A stretch of DNA of 13,218 nucleotides from Acidobacteriaceae bacterium. GTDB lineage: Bacteria > Acidobacteriota > Terriglobia > Terriglobales > Acidobacteriaceae. The notes under the pieces are model-generated. The model searched no databases. It was not told the origin of the DNA and saw nothing but the letters and a program-made list of their open reading frames with translations. Position numbers and translations under genes: made by a program. Below, one piece after another: positions 1 through 7,517 of the stretch. The stretch covers positions 658 to 13,875 of the forward strand of contig PMMJ01000368.1 of NCBI GenBank assembly GCA_003162255.1. Direction: 5' to 3'. Numbering within the stretch: the stretch's first letter is position 1; every line of letters starts with the position of its first letter.

Positions 1-195
1 AGCCGCTATTGGGGATTCGTGCCGCGCGAAAATATCATCGGACGCCCGCTTCTGATTTACTGGTCGTCGGGTAACATGAACAACGATCTTCCCGGATCGC
101 CAACCGTGGGTGATAGACTTTATCACCTCGCCTACGCGGTAACTCATTTGTTCCAGATCACGCGTTGGGAACGTACTTTCAGGCTTGTGCGCTGA
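1..195 (+). CDS. lepB: Type I signal peptidase, C-terminal fragment (gene starts before window)
   Basis: The first 64 codons are open in frame 1 and end in TGA at 193-195. They begin with SRYWGFVPRENIIGRP, which matches the conserved region following the GDNRDxSxDSR box of type I (S26) signal peptidases. The catalytic Ser and Lys would lie upstream of the window and cannot be checked. The fragment aligns end to end with the C-terminus of the complete signal peptidase just downstream (SRYWGFIPRKNVIGRP; both end in a TRWxRTxRxVR motif), so the two are tandem paralogues. The family removes signal peptides from exported proteins at the outer face of the inner membrane. Only 52 bp separate it from the next gene, so co-transcription is likely. 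The call is confident; the overall length is unknown. Confidence 0.88.
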   Translation, partial: SRYWGFVPRENIIGRPLLIYWSSGNMNNDLPGSPTVGDRLYHLAYAVTHLFQITRWERTFRLVR

Positions 196-247
196 TCTTG
201 CGCTCTAAAGATGCGTTGAGAGAAGACCCTAGAAACGGATACCAAAC

Positions 248-1048
248 GTGCCCAAAAAAGAAGAAGAAATCGTAAGTAACAAGAACGGTAACGGAAAGCC
301 GGTGGACGAAAAGCCGCGTGAGACGACGGTGGAATTCCTGGCCTCGCTGGCGGGAGTGCTGGTCGTCGGCCTGTTCATCATCACGTTTATTCTGCAGGCG
401 TTCGAAATTCCCTCCAGTTCCATGGAGGACACGCTGCTCATCGGCGATCACGTCTTCGTGAACCGGGAGCAGTTCGCCCCCCCGACGCGCTGGATGGGGC
501 CTCTGATGCCCTACCGCGACATCCGCCGCAACGACATTGTTGTGTTCCTGTCGCCGGAGGAACAAGGCCTGTTTGTCGTCAAGCGGATCATGGGGGTTCC
601 GGGCGACCACATTCACTTGCGCGATGGTTTCGTCTATCGCAACGGCGAAAAACTCGTGGAGCCGTACGCCCAGCACAAGCTGGCGGATTTCAATCCCTAT
701 CGCGACAACTTTCCTGCCGTGGCCCCTTCGGAGATGTATGGCGTAAGAAACGAAAAGTGGACGGAGGAATTGCCTGAGCACCTCGAGGGCGGTGACATCG
801 TCGTGCCCCCGGACAGCTACTTTGCCATGGGCGACAACCGCGACGTGAGTTACGACAGCCGCTACTGGGGCTTCATTCCGCGGAAGAACGTGATCGGTCG
901 TCCCATGTTCATCTACTGGTCATTTGTCACTCCGGCCGACCAGTACCAGATGCGGAGCGCGGGCGACCGGCTGGGCTTCTTGGCGCACATCATCATTCAC
1001 TTCTTTGATGAAACGCGCTGGTCGCGTACGCTCAGGATCGTGCGGTGA
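248..1048 (+). CDS. lepB: Signal peptidase I (S26 family)
   Basis: This 266-residue protein carries all the S26 signal peptidase boxes. A charged cytoplasmic N-terminus is followed by one membrane helix at about residues 30-50, then PSSSMEDTL with the predicted nucleophile Ser58. Next come VVKRIMGVPGD with the predicted general base Lys112, and GDNRDVSYDSRYWGF at 195-209. It should cleave signal peptides on the periplasmic side of the inner membrane. The start is GTG at 248; an in-frame stop at 230 rules out a longer version, and the Shine-Dalgarno is weak. GTG at 302 is an alternative that would remove 18 polar residues. It lies 52 bp after a paralogue, and its TGA overlaps the GTG start of the AsmA-like gene (GTGA), so the two are probably translationally coupled. 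Confidence 0.95.
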   Translation: MPKKEEEIVSNKNGNGKPVDEKPRETTVEFLASLAGVLVVGLFIITFILQAFEIPSSSMEDTLLIGDHVFVNREQFAPPTRWMGPLMPYRDIRRNDIVVFLSPEEQGLFVVKRIMGVPGDHIHLRDGFVYRNGEKLVEPYAQHKLADFNPYRDNFPAVAPSEMYGVRNEKWTEELPEHLEGGDIVVPPDSYFAMGDNRDVSYDSRYWGFIPRKNVIGRPMFIYWSFVTPADQYQMRSAGDRLGFLAHIIIHFFDETRWSRTLRIVR

Positions 1049-3744
1049 ATTTTTTGCGGTTTCTACGATCGAGGTACGGGGCAGCTGCCGTCGCGGCTCT
1101 CGTGCTGATCCTGTTTCTGTGGCGGCCCGGTGTCTACCATTTGCGAAGCCGGATTGCCAGTTCCATCGGCAGCGCTCTCGGCCGTCGTGCCACGCTTGAC
1201 AACGTAAGCCTGCGTTTTCTGCCGCGGCCGGGCTTTGATCTTGAGGGCCTCGTCATCTATGACGATCCCGCATTTAGCGCGGAGCCGATGATCCACGCGC
1301 AGGAAGTTTCCGCTGCCATCCGGCTTCGTTCGCTGCTTCGCGGACGACTGGAGATCGCAAACCTGAGCGCCACCGAGCCCAGCATCAACCTGGTGCGCAA
1401 CGACCAAGGCCGCTGGAATCTGGCGAGCCTGATCGAGCGCAACGCGCAAATTCCCGCGGCTCCGACCGGCAAGCCTGCTTCCGAACGCCGTCCGGCATTT
1501 CCCTATCTCAAAGCCAGCGGCGCCCGCATCAATTTCAAGTTCGGACAGATCAAGAAGTCGTACGCGCTGATGGACGCCGACGTGGCGCTTTGGCAGGAGT
1601 CGGAAAATTCCTGGGGCGCCCGCCTCAAGGCCGAGCCCGTGCGCACGGATTTCAATCTCACCGATACCGGATTGCTCCAGATCAATGCCTCGTGGCAGCG
1701 CGCTGCGACCCTGCAGTCGACCCCGGTGCAGATCGCCGTGCAATGGCAGAACGGACAACTCGGCCAGATTACGAAATTACTCAGCGGAAAAGACCGGGGA
1801 TGGCGCGGCGGATTGAATCTCACCGCGAACCTGGCGGGCACTCCGGCAGCACTGCGAATCGAGAGCGAGACCGCCATCGAAGATTTTCGCCGCTACGACG
1901 TTGTGGGCAGCCAGAGCATGCGTCTGGCAACCCATTGCGCGGGACAATACAGCGTGGCGACCGGCTTACTTGAGGGCCTGCTGTGCGAATCCCCGGTAGG
2001 CGGCGGCGGGATCCGCCTGCGCGGGACTGCTAAGCCGCTGGCACAACCGTTGGCATATGACCTCACGCTTGAGGCCGAGAGTGTGCCGCTAGCCTCGGTG
2101 GTTCGATTGGTGCGACAAGCGAAACAGCAACTTCCTCGCGATCTGACGGCGAGCGGATCGCTGAACGCGGAGTTCCGTGCCACGCGCAGCGTTCCCCGGG
2201 ACAGTGGAGCGACGGGCGCCTCGCCCGTCCCGCCCGGCGGGGACACCCGGCTCTCCACCGCGCGGCACAGTTTGCTGACGACATGGACCGGTACCGGCGC
2301 GGCGACTGATGTGCGCCTCTCGTCAAATGCGGGAAAGGACGAAGTGGCGCTCGGCACGGTTCCACTAACGCTGGTGAGTCTGGATTCGCGGGAGGGGAAG
2401 TCCGCTCATTCAGGGACAATAAGAAAAGAAGAGGAGCGGGAGCCCGCTGAACCTCATCTGCGGATGGGGCCGGTTACGTTGACCATAAACGCTGCCGCGC
2501 CTGTGAACGCGGGCGGGTGGATATCCGCTGACGGTTATCGCTTTCTTCTGCGTGGCGATATGGAACTCAAAGACCTGTTTCGTCTGGAGGACGTCCTGGG
2601 CTTGCCGTTGGGGCGCCCGGCGGCGGAAGGTTCGGCCAAATTGGATGTCGGCGTTTCGGGGGCGTGGCAGGGCTTTGCAGTTCCCGTTGCGGCGGGGACC
2701 GCCCAACTGCGCAACGTGCGCGCGGAAATGCGCGGAGTGAACACGCCGATTGAGATTGTCTCGGCGGCCGTGTCTCTAACTTCGGACGCGGTGTCGATGC
2801 AGAAGATTTCTGCCCGTACCGGAAGCACTCATTGGAGCGGCGGGGTTATAGCGCCTCGCCATTGCGCTGCTTCAGGAATCGCTCCAGCTTGCGTGTTTCA
2901 CTTCGATCTCACCGCCGACGAGCTTTCGACCGTAGATCTCGCCGAATGGTTCACGCCGCATCCCGCCAAACGTACAAGGTACCGCATCTCGAATTCCAGC
3001 GCAACCCGCGGCGGCTCGCCACTGCTCGCGGTTCAAGCGCGCGGCGACTTGCATGTCGGCCGGTTTGGATTGAAGAAATTGTTGGCCACCCAGGTTGCAA
3101 CCCAAATGGAAATAGATCGAGGCAAGGTCACACTGACCGATCTGCGCGCGCAACTGCTGCAGGGTACACATCAGGGAAACTGGATCGTCGATATGTCGAA
3201 TCCTGATGCCTCGAGTCACGATGCAAAGCCTCCCGATGCCTCGACTCGCGACTCATCCGCGCAGCCCGCGCGGTATCACGGTACCGGCGCGCTGCAAGAC
3301 ATCTCGCTGGCGCAGGTAAGCACGTTGATGAACAACGCCTGGATTGCCGGAACGGCGGACGGGAAGTTCAATTTGGAGGGGTCGGGAGACAGTTTTCGTG
3401 AGTTGCTGGCGCGCTCCGACGGCAAGTTGCAGTTCGCGATGCGGAACGGCAGCCTGCCCCACATTGAGATTCCAGGCTCGCCCGTGCCGCTGCCGGTGCA
3501 CCGGTTCGCCGGAGAGTTGCATCTGAAAAAAGGCGCCTGGGAACTATCCGCGGGCAGGCTGGAATCGCGCGACGGACTCTATCAGGTGAGGGGAACCGTT
3601 TCCCCAGCCAGCGCTTTCGACTTCACGTTGACGCGTGGCGACAAGCAATCGTGGACGCTCACCGGAACGCTGGCCAAGCCCCATGTTGCCCCGGTGGGTC
3701 GTGGGAAAGCCAGTCGTACGGAAGCGAACGCCGTCAAGCCGTGA
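1045..3744 (+). CDS. AsmA-family envelope protein
   Basis: This 899-residue protein starts with a short basic stretch and a single membrane helix (about residues 12-26). A large periplasmic region with alternating beta-strand character follows. The early section (about 45-135: LGRRATLDNVSLRFLPRPGFDLEGLVI, then ATEPSINLVRNDQGRWNLASL in two blocks) is the typical AsmA N-terminal pattern. The part around 765-800 (GTADGKFNLEGSGDSFRELL) resembles the AsmA C-terminal region. The family (AsmA, TamB-related bridge-like proteins) acts in outer-membrane biogenesis and lipid transport; a specific substrate cannot be read from sequence. The GTG start overlaps the lepB stop, so coupling is likely. Odd points: a GC-rich palindrome is translated in frame at residues 389-395, and a low-complexity repeated linker lies at 719-736. 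It ends 74 bp from a convergent gene. Confidence 0.85.
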   Translation: MNFLRFLRSRYGAAAVAALVLILFLWRPGVYHLRSRIASSIGSALGRRATLDNVSLRFLPRPGFDLEGLVIYDDPAFSAEPMIHAQEVSAAIRLRSLLRGRLEIANLSATEPSINLVRNDQGRWNLASLIERNAQIPAAPTGKPASERRPAFPYLKASGARINFKFGQIKKSYALMDADVALWQESENSWGARLKAEPVRTDFNLTDTGLLQINASWQRAATLQSTPVQIAVQWQNGQLGQITKLLSGKDRGWRGGLNLTANLAGTPAALRIESETAIEDFRRYDVVGSQSMRLATHCAGQYSVATGLLEGLLCESPVGGGGIRLRGTAKPLAQPLAYDLTLEAESVPLASVVRLVRQAKQQLPRDLTASGSLNAEFRATRSVPRDSGATGASPVPPGGDTRLSTARHSLLTTWTGTGAATDVRLSSNAGKDEVALGTVPLTLVSLDSREGKSAHSGTIRKEEEREPAEPHLRMGPVTLTINAAAPVNAGGWISADGYRFLLRGDMELKDLFRLEDVLGLPLGRPAAEGSAKLDVGVSGAWQGFAVPVAAGTAQLRNVRAEMRGVNTPIEIVSAAVSLTSDAVSMQKISARTGSTHWSGGVIAPRHCAASGIAPACVFHFDLTADELSTVDLAEWFTPHPAKRTRYRISNSSATRGGSPLLAVQARGDLHVGRFGLKKLLATQVATQMEIDRGKVTLTDLRAQLLQGTHQGNWIVDMSNPDASSHDAKPPDASTRDSSAQPARYHGTGALQDISLAQVSTLMNNAWIAGTADGKFNLEGSGDSFRELLARSDGKLQFAMRNGSLPHIEIPGSPVPLPVHRFAGELHLKKGAWELSAGRLESRDGLYQVRGTVSPASAFDFTLTRGDKQSWTLTGTLAKPHVAPVGRGKASRTEANAVKP
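2211..2229. repeat. REP-like palindrome inside the AsmA coding sequence
   Basis: GACGGGCG and CGCCCGTC form perfect 8-bp arms around a 3-nt loop (CCT). A GC-rich tail (CCGCCCGGCGGGG) follows immediately. The element is read in frame as ATGASPV within a Pro/Gly-rich segment unlike the beta-rich protein around it. Its appearance fits the short dispersed palindromes seen between genes elsewhere in this window (near 6908 and 8427), though it is not an exact copy of those. Confidence 0.6.
3201..3251 (+). repeat. Short imperfect direct repeat (30-bp period) in AsmA gene
   Basis: TCCTGATGCCTCGAGTCACG at 3201-3220 recurs as TCCCGATGCCTCGACTCGCG at 3231-3250, with 3 differences. It encodes a PDASSHDAK / PDASTRDSS linker, a Ser/Asp/Pro-rich spacer between two beta-rich parts of the protein. 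A local duplication is the simplest explanation. Confidence 0.6.
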
Positions 3745-3818
3745 GGGTTGCTCTTGATTCTCCAGTTGGGCAGCGGCGAGACGTTTGGATCTATGCTGCG
3801 ATTTTGCGGGACACAACG

Positions 3819-5501
3819 TTACGGTACGTAGCCTGCCCCCCGCAGCACTTTTCCCGGCAGCGCACCGGTCATCTTTCCGTCTTCGATCACGGGAACTCCG
3901 TTGATCAGGACGTACGCCATGCCTTCCGACAGCCGGTTCGGATCGTCGAACGTTGCCAGATCACGCACCGTCTCCGGATCGAACACCACCACGTCGGCCC
4001 ACATCCCCTGCTTCAGCACGCCGCGATCCGTGAGCCGCATACGCTGCGCGGGCAGCGCCGAGAACTTGCGGATTGCCTCCTCCAGCGTAAGCTTCTTCTC
4101 TTCTCGAACATATTTTCGCAGGATGCGTGGGAACGTGCCGTAGGCTCTGGGGTGCGGGTGCTCCTCCCCGAGAATGCCTTCGGGCGACGTGCCGGATGAA
4201 TCGTTGTCGACGGAAACCCACGGCTGCTGCAGGGCCAGCGCGACGTCAGGCTCCGACATTCCGAACACCGCGCAGTCGGTGAATCCTTTATCTTCGATTA
4301 GCAGATCGAAGAGAGCGTCCATCGGATCTTCGTTCATGATCTTGGCGACTTCCGTGAGCCGCTTGCCCTGAAATTTTTTCAGCGCCGGATTCTGGACCAC
4401 GCTGATCATCACGTCCTGCGGGCCCGTGATCTCGTCCCACTCGTTGTCCCAGTCTTTGGAAGGCGTCAGCATGTCTTTGCGAATGCGGGCGCGGGTTGTG
4501 GGATCTTTCAGGCGCTCAATCAATTTAGCGTCGCCGCCGTCATGCGCCCACGCGGGAACGAAGGCCGACATGCTGTTCGACCACGCGGTATAGGCGTAGG
4601 TGTCCGCTTCCACGTCGAAGCCTTCAGCGCGCGCCTTATTGACCCGCGCCACCATTTCCGGCATTCGTCCCCAGTTGGCCTTGCCCGCCGCTTTGAAGTG
4701 CCAGATCTCCACCGGGATGTGGGCCTCGCGCCCGATGCGAACGGCTTCGTCGATTGCTTCCAGTACGCTGTCGCTCTCGTTGCGCATGTGGGTCGCGTAG
4801 ATGCCACCAAACTTCGATGCTTCCGAGGCCAGCGCAATGATCTCCTCGGTTTTCGCGTAGGGCGCGGGCGCATACTCCAGCGAAGTCGAGACTCCGACGG
4901 CTCCGTCGTGCATGGCTTTCCGAACCAGAGCTTTCATTTTTTCGAGTTGCTCGGGAGTAGGCTGCACATCCGCGTCACCTAGCACCACGCGCCGCACCTG
5001 GGTCGCGCCCACGTAGCTGGCAAGATTGATCCCCATGCCTTGTTTTTCGAGACGCGAGAAATATTGGCGGAACGTCCGCCAGTCGGGATTGATCTTGTAG
5101 AGTTCGTAGCCGGGGCGATCGTTGGCGATGATCGCATCGTTTAACGGAGCGGCGGATCCACCCTCTCCGGTGATCTCGGTGGTAATCCCTTGATAGATCT
5201 TCGAAGGCAACCGTGGATCGACCAAAATCGTCGTTTCCGACTGGCCGAGCATGTCCACAAAGCCGGGAGCCACGACTCTGCCTTTGGCGTCAACGGTAAG
5301 CTTGCGCGAGGCGCCAGAAAGATTGCCGATAGCGGAGATGCGGCCATCGCGGATTCCGACGTCGCCTGAATACCACGGGGAGCCAGTGCCGTCCACGATG
5401 TGTCCATTAGTGATGACGAGGTCGAAGGGCAAGTCGGCGGCAAAGGCGAGCGTGGAGAGGATCAGCAGAAATACAAATGTGAGACGGCTAACGAAGGTCA
5501 T
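3819..5501 (-). CDS. Secreted N-acyl-D-amino-acid deacylase (D-aminoacylase)-family amidohydrolase
   Basis: This 560-residue protein starts at ATG 5499-5501, with AGGAAAG about 6 nt upstream. The frame is open further upstream, but this start gives a clean signal peptide (1-21, ending AFA). The amidohydrolase opening follows (DLVITNGHIVDGTG at 27-40, APGFVD at 78-83). His238 (in THMRNE) and His268 (in IWHFKAAG) are 30 residues apart, like the His220/His250 zinc ligands of Alcaligenes D-aminoacylase. Asp432 sits where the catalytic Asp is expected, and the end (HPRAYGTFPRIL, then RGVLKQGMWADVVVFDP) is typical of the family. The usual HxH motif after GFxD is replaced by LGQ (85-87), and the position of the metal-binding Cys carries Glu113 (TGEG). 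It may hydrolyse N-acyl-D-amino acids or related amides in the periplasm, but the substrate is unproven. It overlaps an upstream permease gene by 14 bp. Confidence 0.87.
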   Translation of the reverse strand: MTFVSRLTFVFLLILSTLAFAADLPFDLVITNGHIVDGTGSPWYSGDVGIRDGRISAIGNLSGASRKLTVDAKGRVVAPGFVDMLGQSETTILVDPRLPSKIYQGITTEITGEGGSAAPLNDAIIANDRPGYELYKINPDWRTFRQYFSRLEKQGMGINLASYVGATQVRRVVLGDADVQPTPEQLEKMKALVRKAMHDGAVGVSTSLEYAPAPYAKTEEIIALASEASKFGGIYATHMRNESDSVLEAIDEAVRIGREAHIPVEIWHFKAAGKANWGRMPEMVARVNKARAEGFDVEADTYAYTAWSNSMSAFVPAWAHDGGDAKLIERLKDPTTRARIRKDMLTPSKDWDNEWDEITGPQDVMISVVQNPALKKFQGKRLTEVAKIMNEDPMDALFDLLIEDKGFTDCAVFGMSEPDVALALQQPWVSVDNDSSGTSPEGILGEEHPHPRAYGTFPRILRKYVREEKKLTLEEAIRKFSALPAQRMRLTDRGVLKQGMWADVVVFDPETVRDLATFDDPNRLSEGMAYVLINGVPVIEDGKMTGALPGKVLRGAGYVP

Positions 5502-6870
5502 GATTTCTTTCCTGGCCGGTTTTGAGCATTGCGAGCGGTGAGTCGCCAGATCGGCCAATCGAAGTGCGGCCAACCACGCTGCCAAGGATAATCCACAGCC
5601 CGAGCGCGAGCCACTCCCAGCCGGAAAAATGCCCCGGCACATAGGGCACAAACTTCATCAGCACCATGGCCAAGCCAACCAGCGCACCCAGCAGAGCGAT
5701 CAAGCGGTCCGCGATTTGAGGCTTCATCCATAGATACGCGGCACACGCCGCGAACCATCCGGTGGCGGAAGCGACGGACCCGACCTCGGAAATCGGAACC
5801 AGAATCGCACTGCCCAGAAACATGCACAAAGCCGTGGCCACTCCAACCCAGACGACCGCCACGGCCGGTGTCTGATTTTGTAGATGCACGCTGGCCAGCC
5901 GCGCATCCACCAATCCCCGCCGTCCCATGGCGAACAACAAGCGGCTGGCGGCGATGAAGTTTCCGTTGAACACCTTGAACAACGAAAGCAGCGCGGCACT
6001 CAGAATGACGCTCACGATCCAGCGCGAGCCAACGGCATGTTCGAACGCGACCGCGGTCATGAACGGCTCGCCGGTCAGCGAACGCCATGGCGCCACGAAG
6101 GCGACCGCCGCGATCACAACGATGTAGAACACGGCGCCGACGATGATCGCCGCAAAGATGGCGCGAGAGAATCCCCGCGCGCGAAACTCGGGATTCGCCT
6201 CCTCGGCAGCCTTGGTCACCGACTCATATCCCGTCATGTAATAAGGGACAATCTGCAACACCAGCAGAATCGATACAAGCGGAGTGTGCGTGAACAAAGG
6301 CGGAAAATTCGCCGGCGATCCGCGCGTGACGCCAACCGCGACGAAGATCACGAAAAGCGCCAGCGTGCCGAACGTCGTCCAATTCTGAAACGTGGCGCTC
6401 AGCCGTATGCCGCGATAGTTCACCACCGTGACCAGCGCCGTGAGCGCGAGCCCGATGACCAGATGTGGCAGGTAAACCGGCTTTCCCGCGACGCGGTATA
6501 ACTCAATCGAATCGAGCGTAGGAAAGATGTAGCCGGCGATGCGGCCCACGGCCACAGCCTCCCACGGACAGACAATGAAGTACGCCAGCAGCATCATCCA
6601 TCCGGTATAGAAGCTGATCGGTCGCGGGAAAACTCTCGCGGTGTATGCCACCTCGCCCGCGGCGTCGGGCATGGCCATCACCAACTTGCCGTACACATAG
6701 CCGATGGGCAGCAGAAGAATGCCGCCAATCGCAAAACCAAAAATCCCGCCGAGCGCGCCTCCGCGCAGCAACCAATCGTCCATCACGACCAGCCAGCCCA
6801 CGCCCACCATTGTTCCCCAGCCGAGGGAGAAGTAATCGGTGACCCGCAACTTGTGAGCGAGTTGGATCAT
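5488..6870 (-). CDS. APC-superfamily amino acid permease
   Basis: This 460-residue protein is very hydrophobic, with about 12 predicted membrane segments and the N-terminal FSLGWGTMVGVGWLVVMDDW pattern typical of amino acid-polyamine-organocation transporters. The central TGYESVTKAAEEANPEFRARGFSRAI section resembles the conserved APC region in which E-E-x-x-N-P precedes a membrane helix. It should import an amino acid or amine across the inner membrane; substrate specificity cannot be read. The ATG at 6868-6870 has no clear Shine-Dalgarno. The 3' end overlaps the start of the D-aminoacylase-like gene by 14 bp, so both are probably translated from one mRNA. That suggests transport of the product (or a related amino acid) of the hydrolase. 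A TATAAT box on this strand lies at 6965-6970, about 95 bp upstream, inside the loop of an inverted repeat. Confidence 0.88.
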   Translation of the reverse strand: MIQLAHKLRVTDYFSLGWGTMVGVGWLVVMDDWLLRGGALGGIFGFAIGGILLLPIGYVYGKLVMAMPDAAGEVAYTARVFPRPISFYTGWMMLLAYFIVCPWEAVAVGRIAGYIFPTLDSIELYRVAGKPVYLPHLVIGLALTALVTVVNYRGIRLSATFQNWTTFGTLALFVIFVAVGVTRGSPANFPPLFTHTPLVSILLVLQIVPYYMTGYESVTKAAEEANPEFRARGFSRAIFAAIIVGAVFYIVVIAAVAFVAPWRSLTGEPFMTAVAFEHAVGSRWIVSVILSAALLSLFKVFNGNFIAASRLLFAMGRRGLVDARLASVHLQNQTPAVAVVWVGVATALCMFLGSAILVPISEVGSVASATGWFAACAAYLWMKPQIADRLIALLGALVGLAMVLMKFVPYVPGHFSGWEWLALGLWIILGSVVGRTSIGRSGDSPLAMLKTGQERNHDLR

Positions 6871-6888
6871 CGGGAGGGGTCAGACGCT

Positions 6889-6926
6889 GCCGAGTTTCGC
6901 TCGGCTGGACAGCCGGGGAGGCTGTC
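6889..6926. repeat. Two adjacent hairpins upstream of the permease
   Basis: GCCGAG/CTCGGC (6889-6894 and 6900-6905, loop TTTCG) is followed by GACAGCC/GGCTGTC (6908-6914 and 6920-6926, loop GGGGA). Both stems are perfect. They fall in the probable 5' untranslated region of the permease gene on the - strand. They look like dispersed REP-type palindromes; a role as an RNA leader structure is possible but unproven. Confidence 0.55.
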
Positions 6927-6953
6927 GCTGCGTGTGCGGTGGGAAGGCGGCTT

Positions 6954-6986
6954 CATGGGCGCGAATTATAAAGCATCGCGCCCATG
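6954..6986 (-). promoter_or_regulatory. 11-bp inverted repeat framing a -10-like TATAAT (possible operator/promoter)
   Basis: CATGGGCGCGA (6954-6964) and TCGCGCCCATG (6976-6986) are perfect complements around an 11-nt AT-rich loop. On the - strand the loop contains TATAAT (6965-6970), suitably placed for the permease gene; no good -35 was seen. The element also lies 12 nt after the STAS gene stop, so it could be a transcription terminator hairpin, but no T-run follows on either strand. Confidence 0.4.
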
Positions 6987-6998
6987 CGGCGGGCTTGC

Positions 6999-7406
6999 TT
7001 AAGCGACCGCGAAGCGCGGCGGGCATTCCCTCGCGCGCAAGATGCAGATGGCTTCCTGCAGCGAAGAAACTTCAAATAGCGAGGCGAGATGCGTCGCCTC
7101 CAGCAGCCGGCGGAAGAAAAGCGGCGGGTTCACCAGCTTCATCTTCGCCGACTTCTGCGTCGCCCAACGCCGCACCTGAAGCAAGGCGCCCAAGCCGCCC
7201 GCGTCCAGTTGCTCGACTTCGGAAACATCCAGCACCAGCACGCGGACACATTCCAGTTGCTCGATCCGGCGCCGAAACTCGTCGAGCGCCGTCCCGCGCA
7301 CCATGCGTCCGGAGCAGTTCACGACCGCGACATCCTGCAAGCGTTCGACTTGAAATTTCAGTTCCATATGTCTGTTCATACGAGCCTGCTCTGGAAAAAG
7401 TTCCAT
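6999..7406 (-). CDS. STAS-domain protein (anti-sigma factor antagonist-like)
   Basis: This 135-residue protein has the STAS fold pattern: strand VAVVNCSGRMVRGTA (26-40), helix, strand VRVLVLDVSEVEQLDAGGLGALLQV (54-78), and C-terminal KMKLVNPPLFFRRLLEATHLASLFEV. In SpoIIAA-type antagonists the loop reads DSSG, with a Ser phosphorylated by the partner kinase. Here it is DAGG (68-71), so that switch is absent. The protein may therefore be a constitutive partner, or part of another signalling or membrane-linked complex. No anti-sigma kinase or sigma factor gene lies nearby. The start at 7406 gives the longest version; ATGs at 7379 (with AGG upstream) and 7367 (giving MELKFQVERL) are real alternatives, and the latter fits the domain edge best. 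It lies between an APC permease and an ABC permease on the same strand, with no close coupling to either. Confidence 0.8.
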   Translation of the reverse strand: MELFPEQARMNRHMELKFQVERLQDVAVVNCSGRMVRGTALDEFRRRIEQLECVRVLVLDVSEVEQLDAGGLGALLQVRRWATQKSAKMKLVNPPLFFRRLLEATHLASLFEVSSLQEAICILRARECPPRFAVA

Positions 7407-7465
7407 ACTCTGTTCTCATTGAATTGGACGCGGAAAAGAGGGAAAAGTAATCAGCAGAAAACCAG

Positions 7466-7516
7466 TTAACGGACATTATTTCTTTGAATGTTACAAACAG
7501 ATAAATTTATCGGACA
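7466..7516. promoter_or_regulatory. AT-rich upstream region with repeated TTAWCGGACA and a 12-bp palindrome
   Basis: TTAACGGACA (7466-7475) and TTATCGGACA (7507-7516) differ by one base and are spaced 41 bp. The perfect palindrome GATAAATTTATC (7500-7511) overlaps the second copy. On the - strand, AATAAT (7475-7480) could be a -10 box for the STAS gene. The region is clearly more AT-rich than its neighbours. A regulatory role is inference. Confidence 0.3.
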
Positions 7517-7517
7517 C

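Noticed and set aside
179..781. Long antisense reading frame (200 codons) across lepB
   Set aside because: It overlaps a gene with complete catalytic motifs on the other strand and its Arg/His-rich translation has no domain.
5502..5651. Longer N-terminus for the amidohydrolase from 5651
   Set aside because: It would overlap the permease gene by over 160 bp and would bury the signal peptide that begins at the Shine-Dalgarno-preceded ATG at 5501.
5884..6501. 205-codon + strand reading frame
   Set aside because: It is the mirror of the APC permease; the translation is rich in Arg/Asp/His, typical of an antisense shadow in GC-rich DNA.
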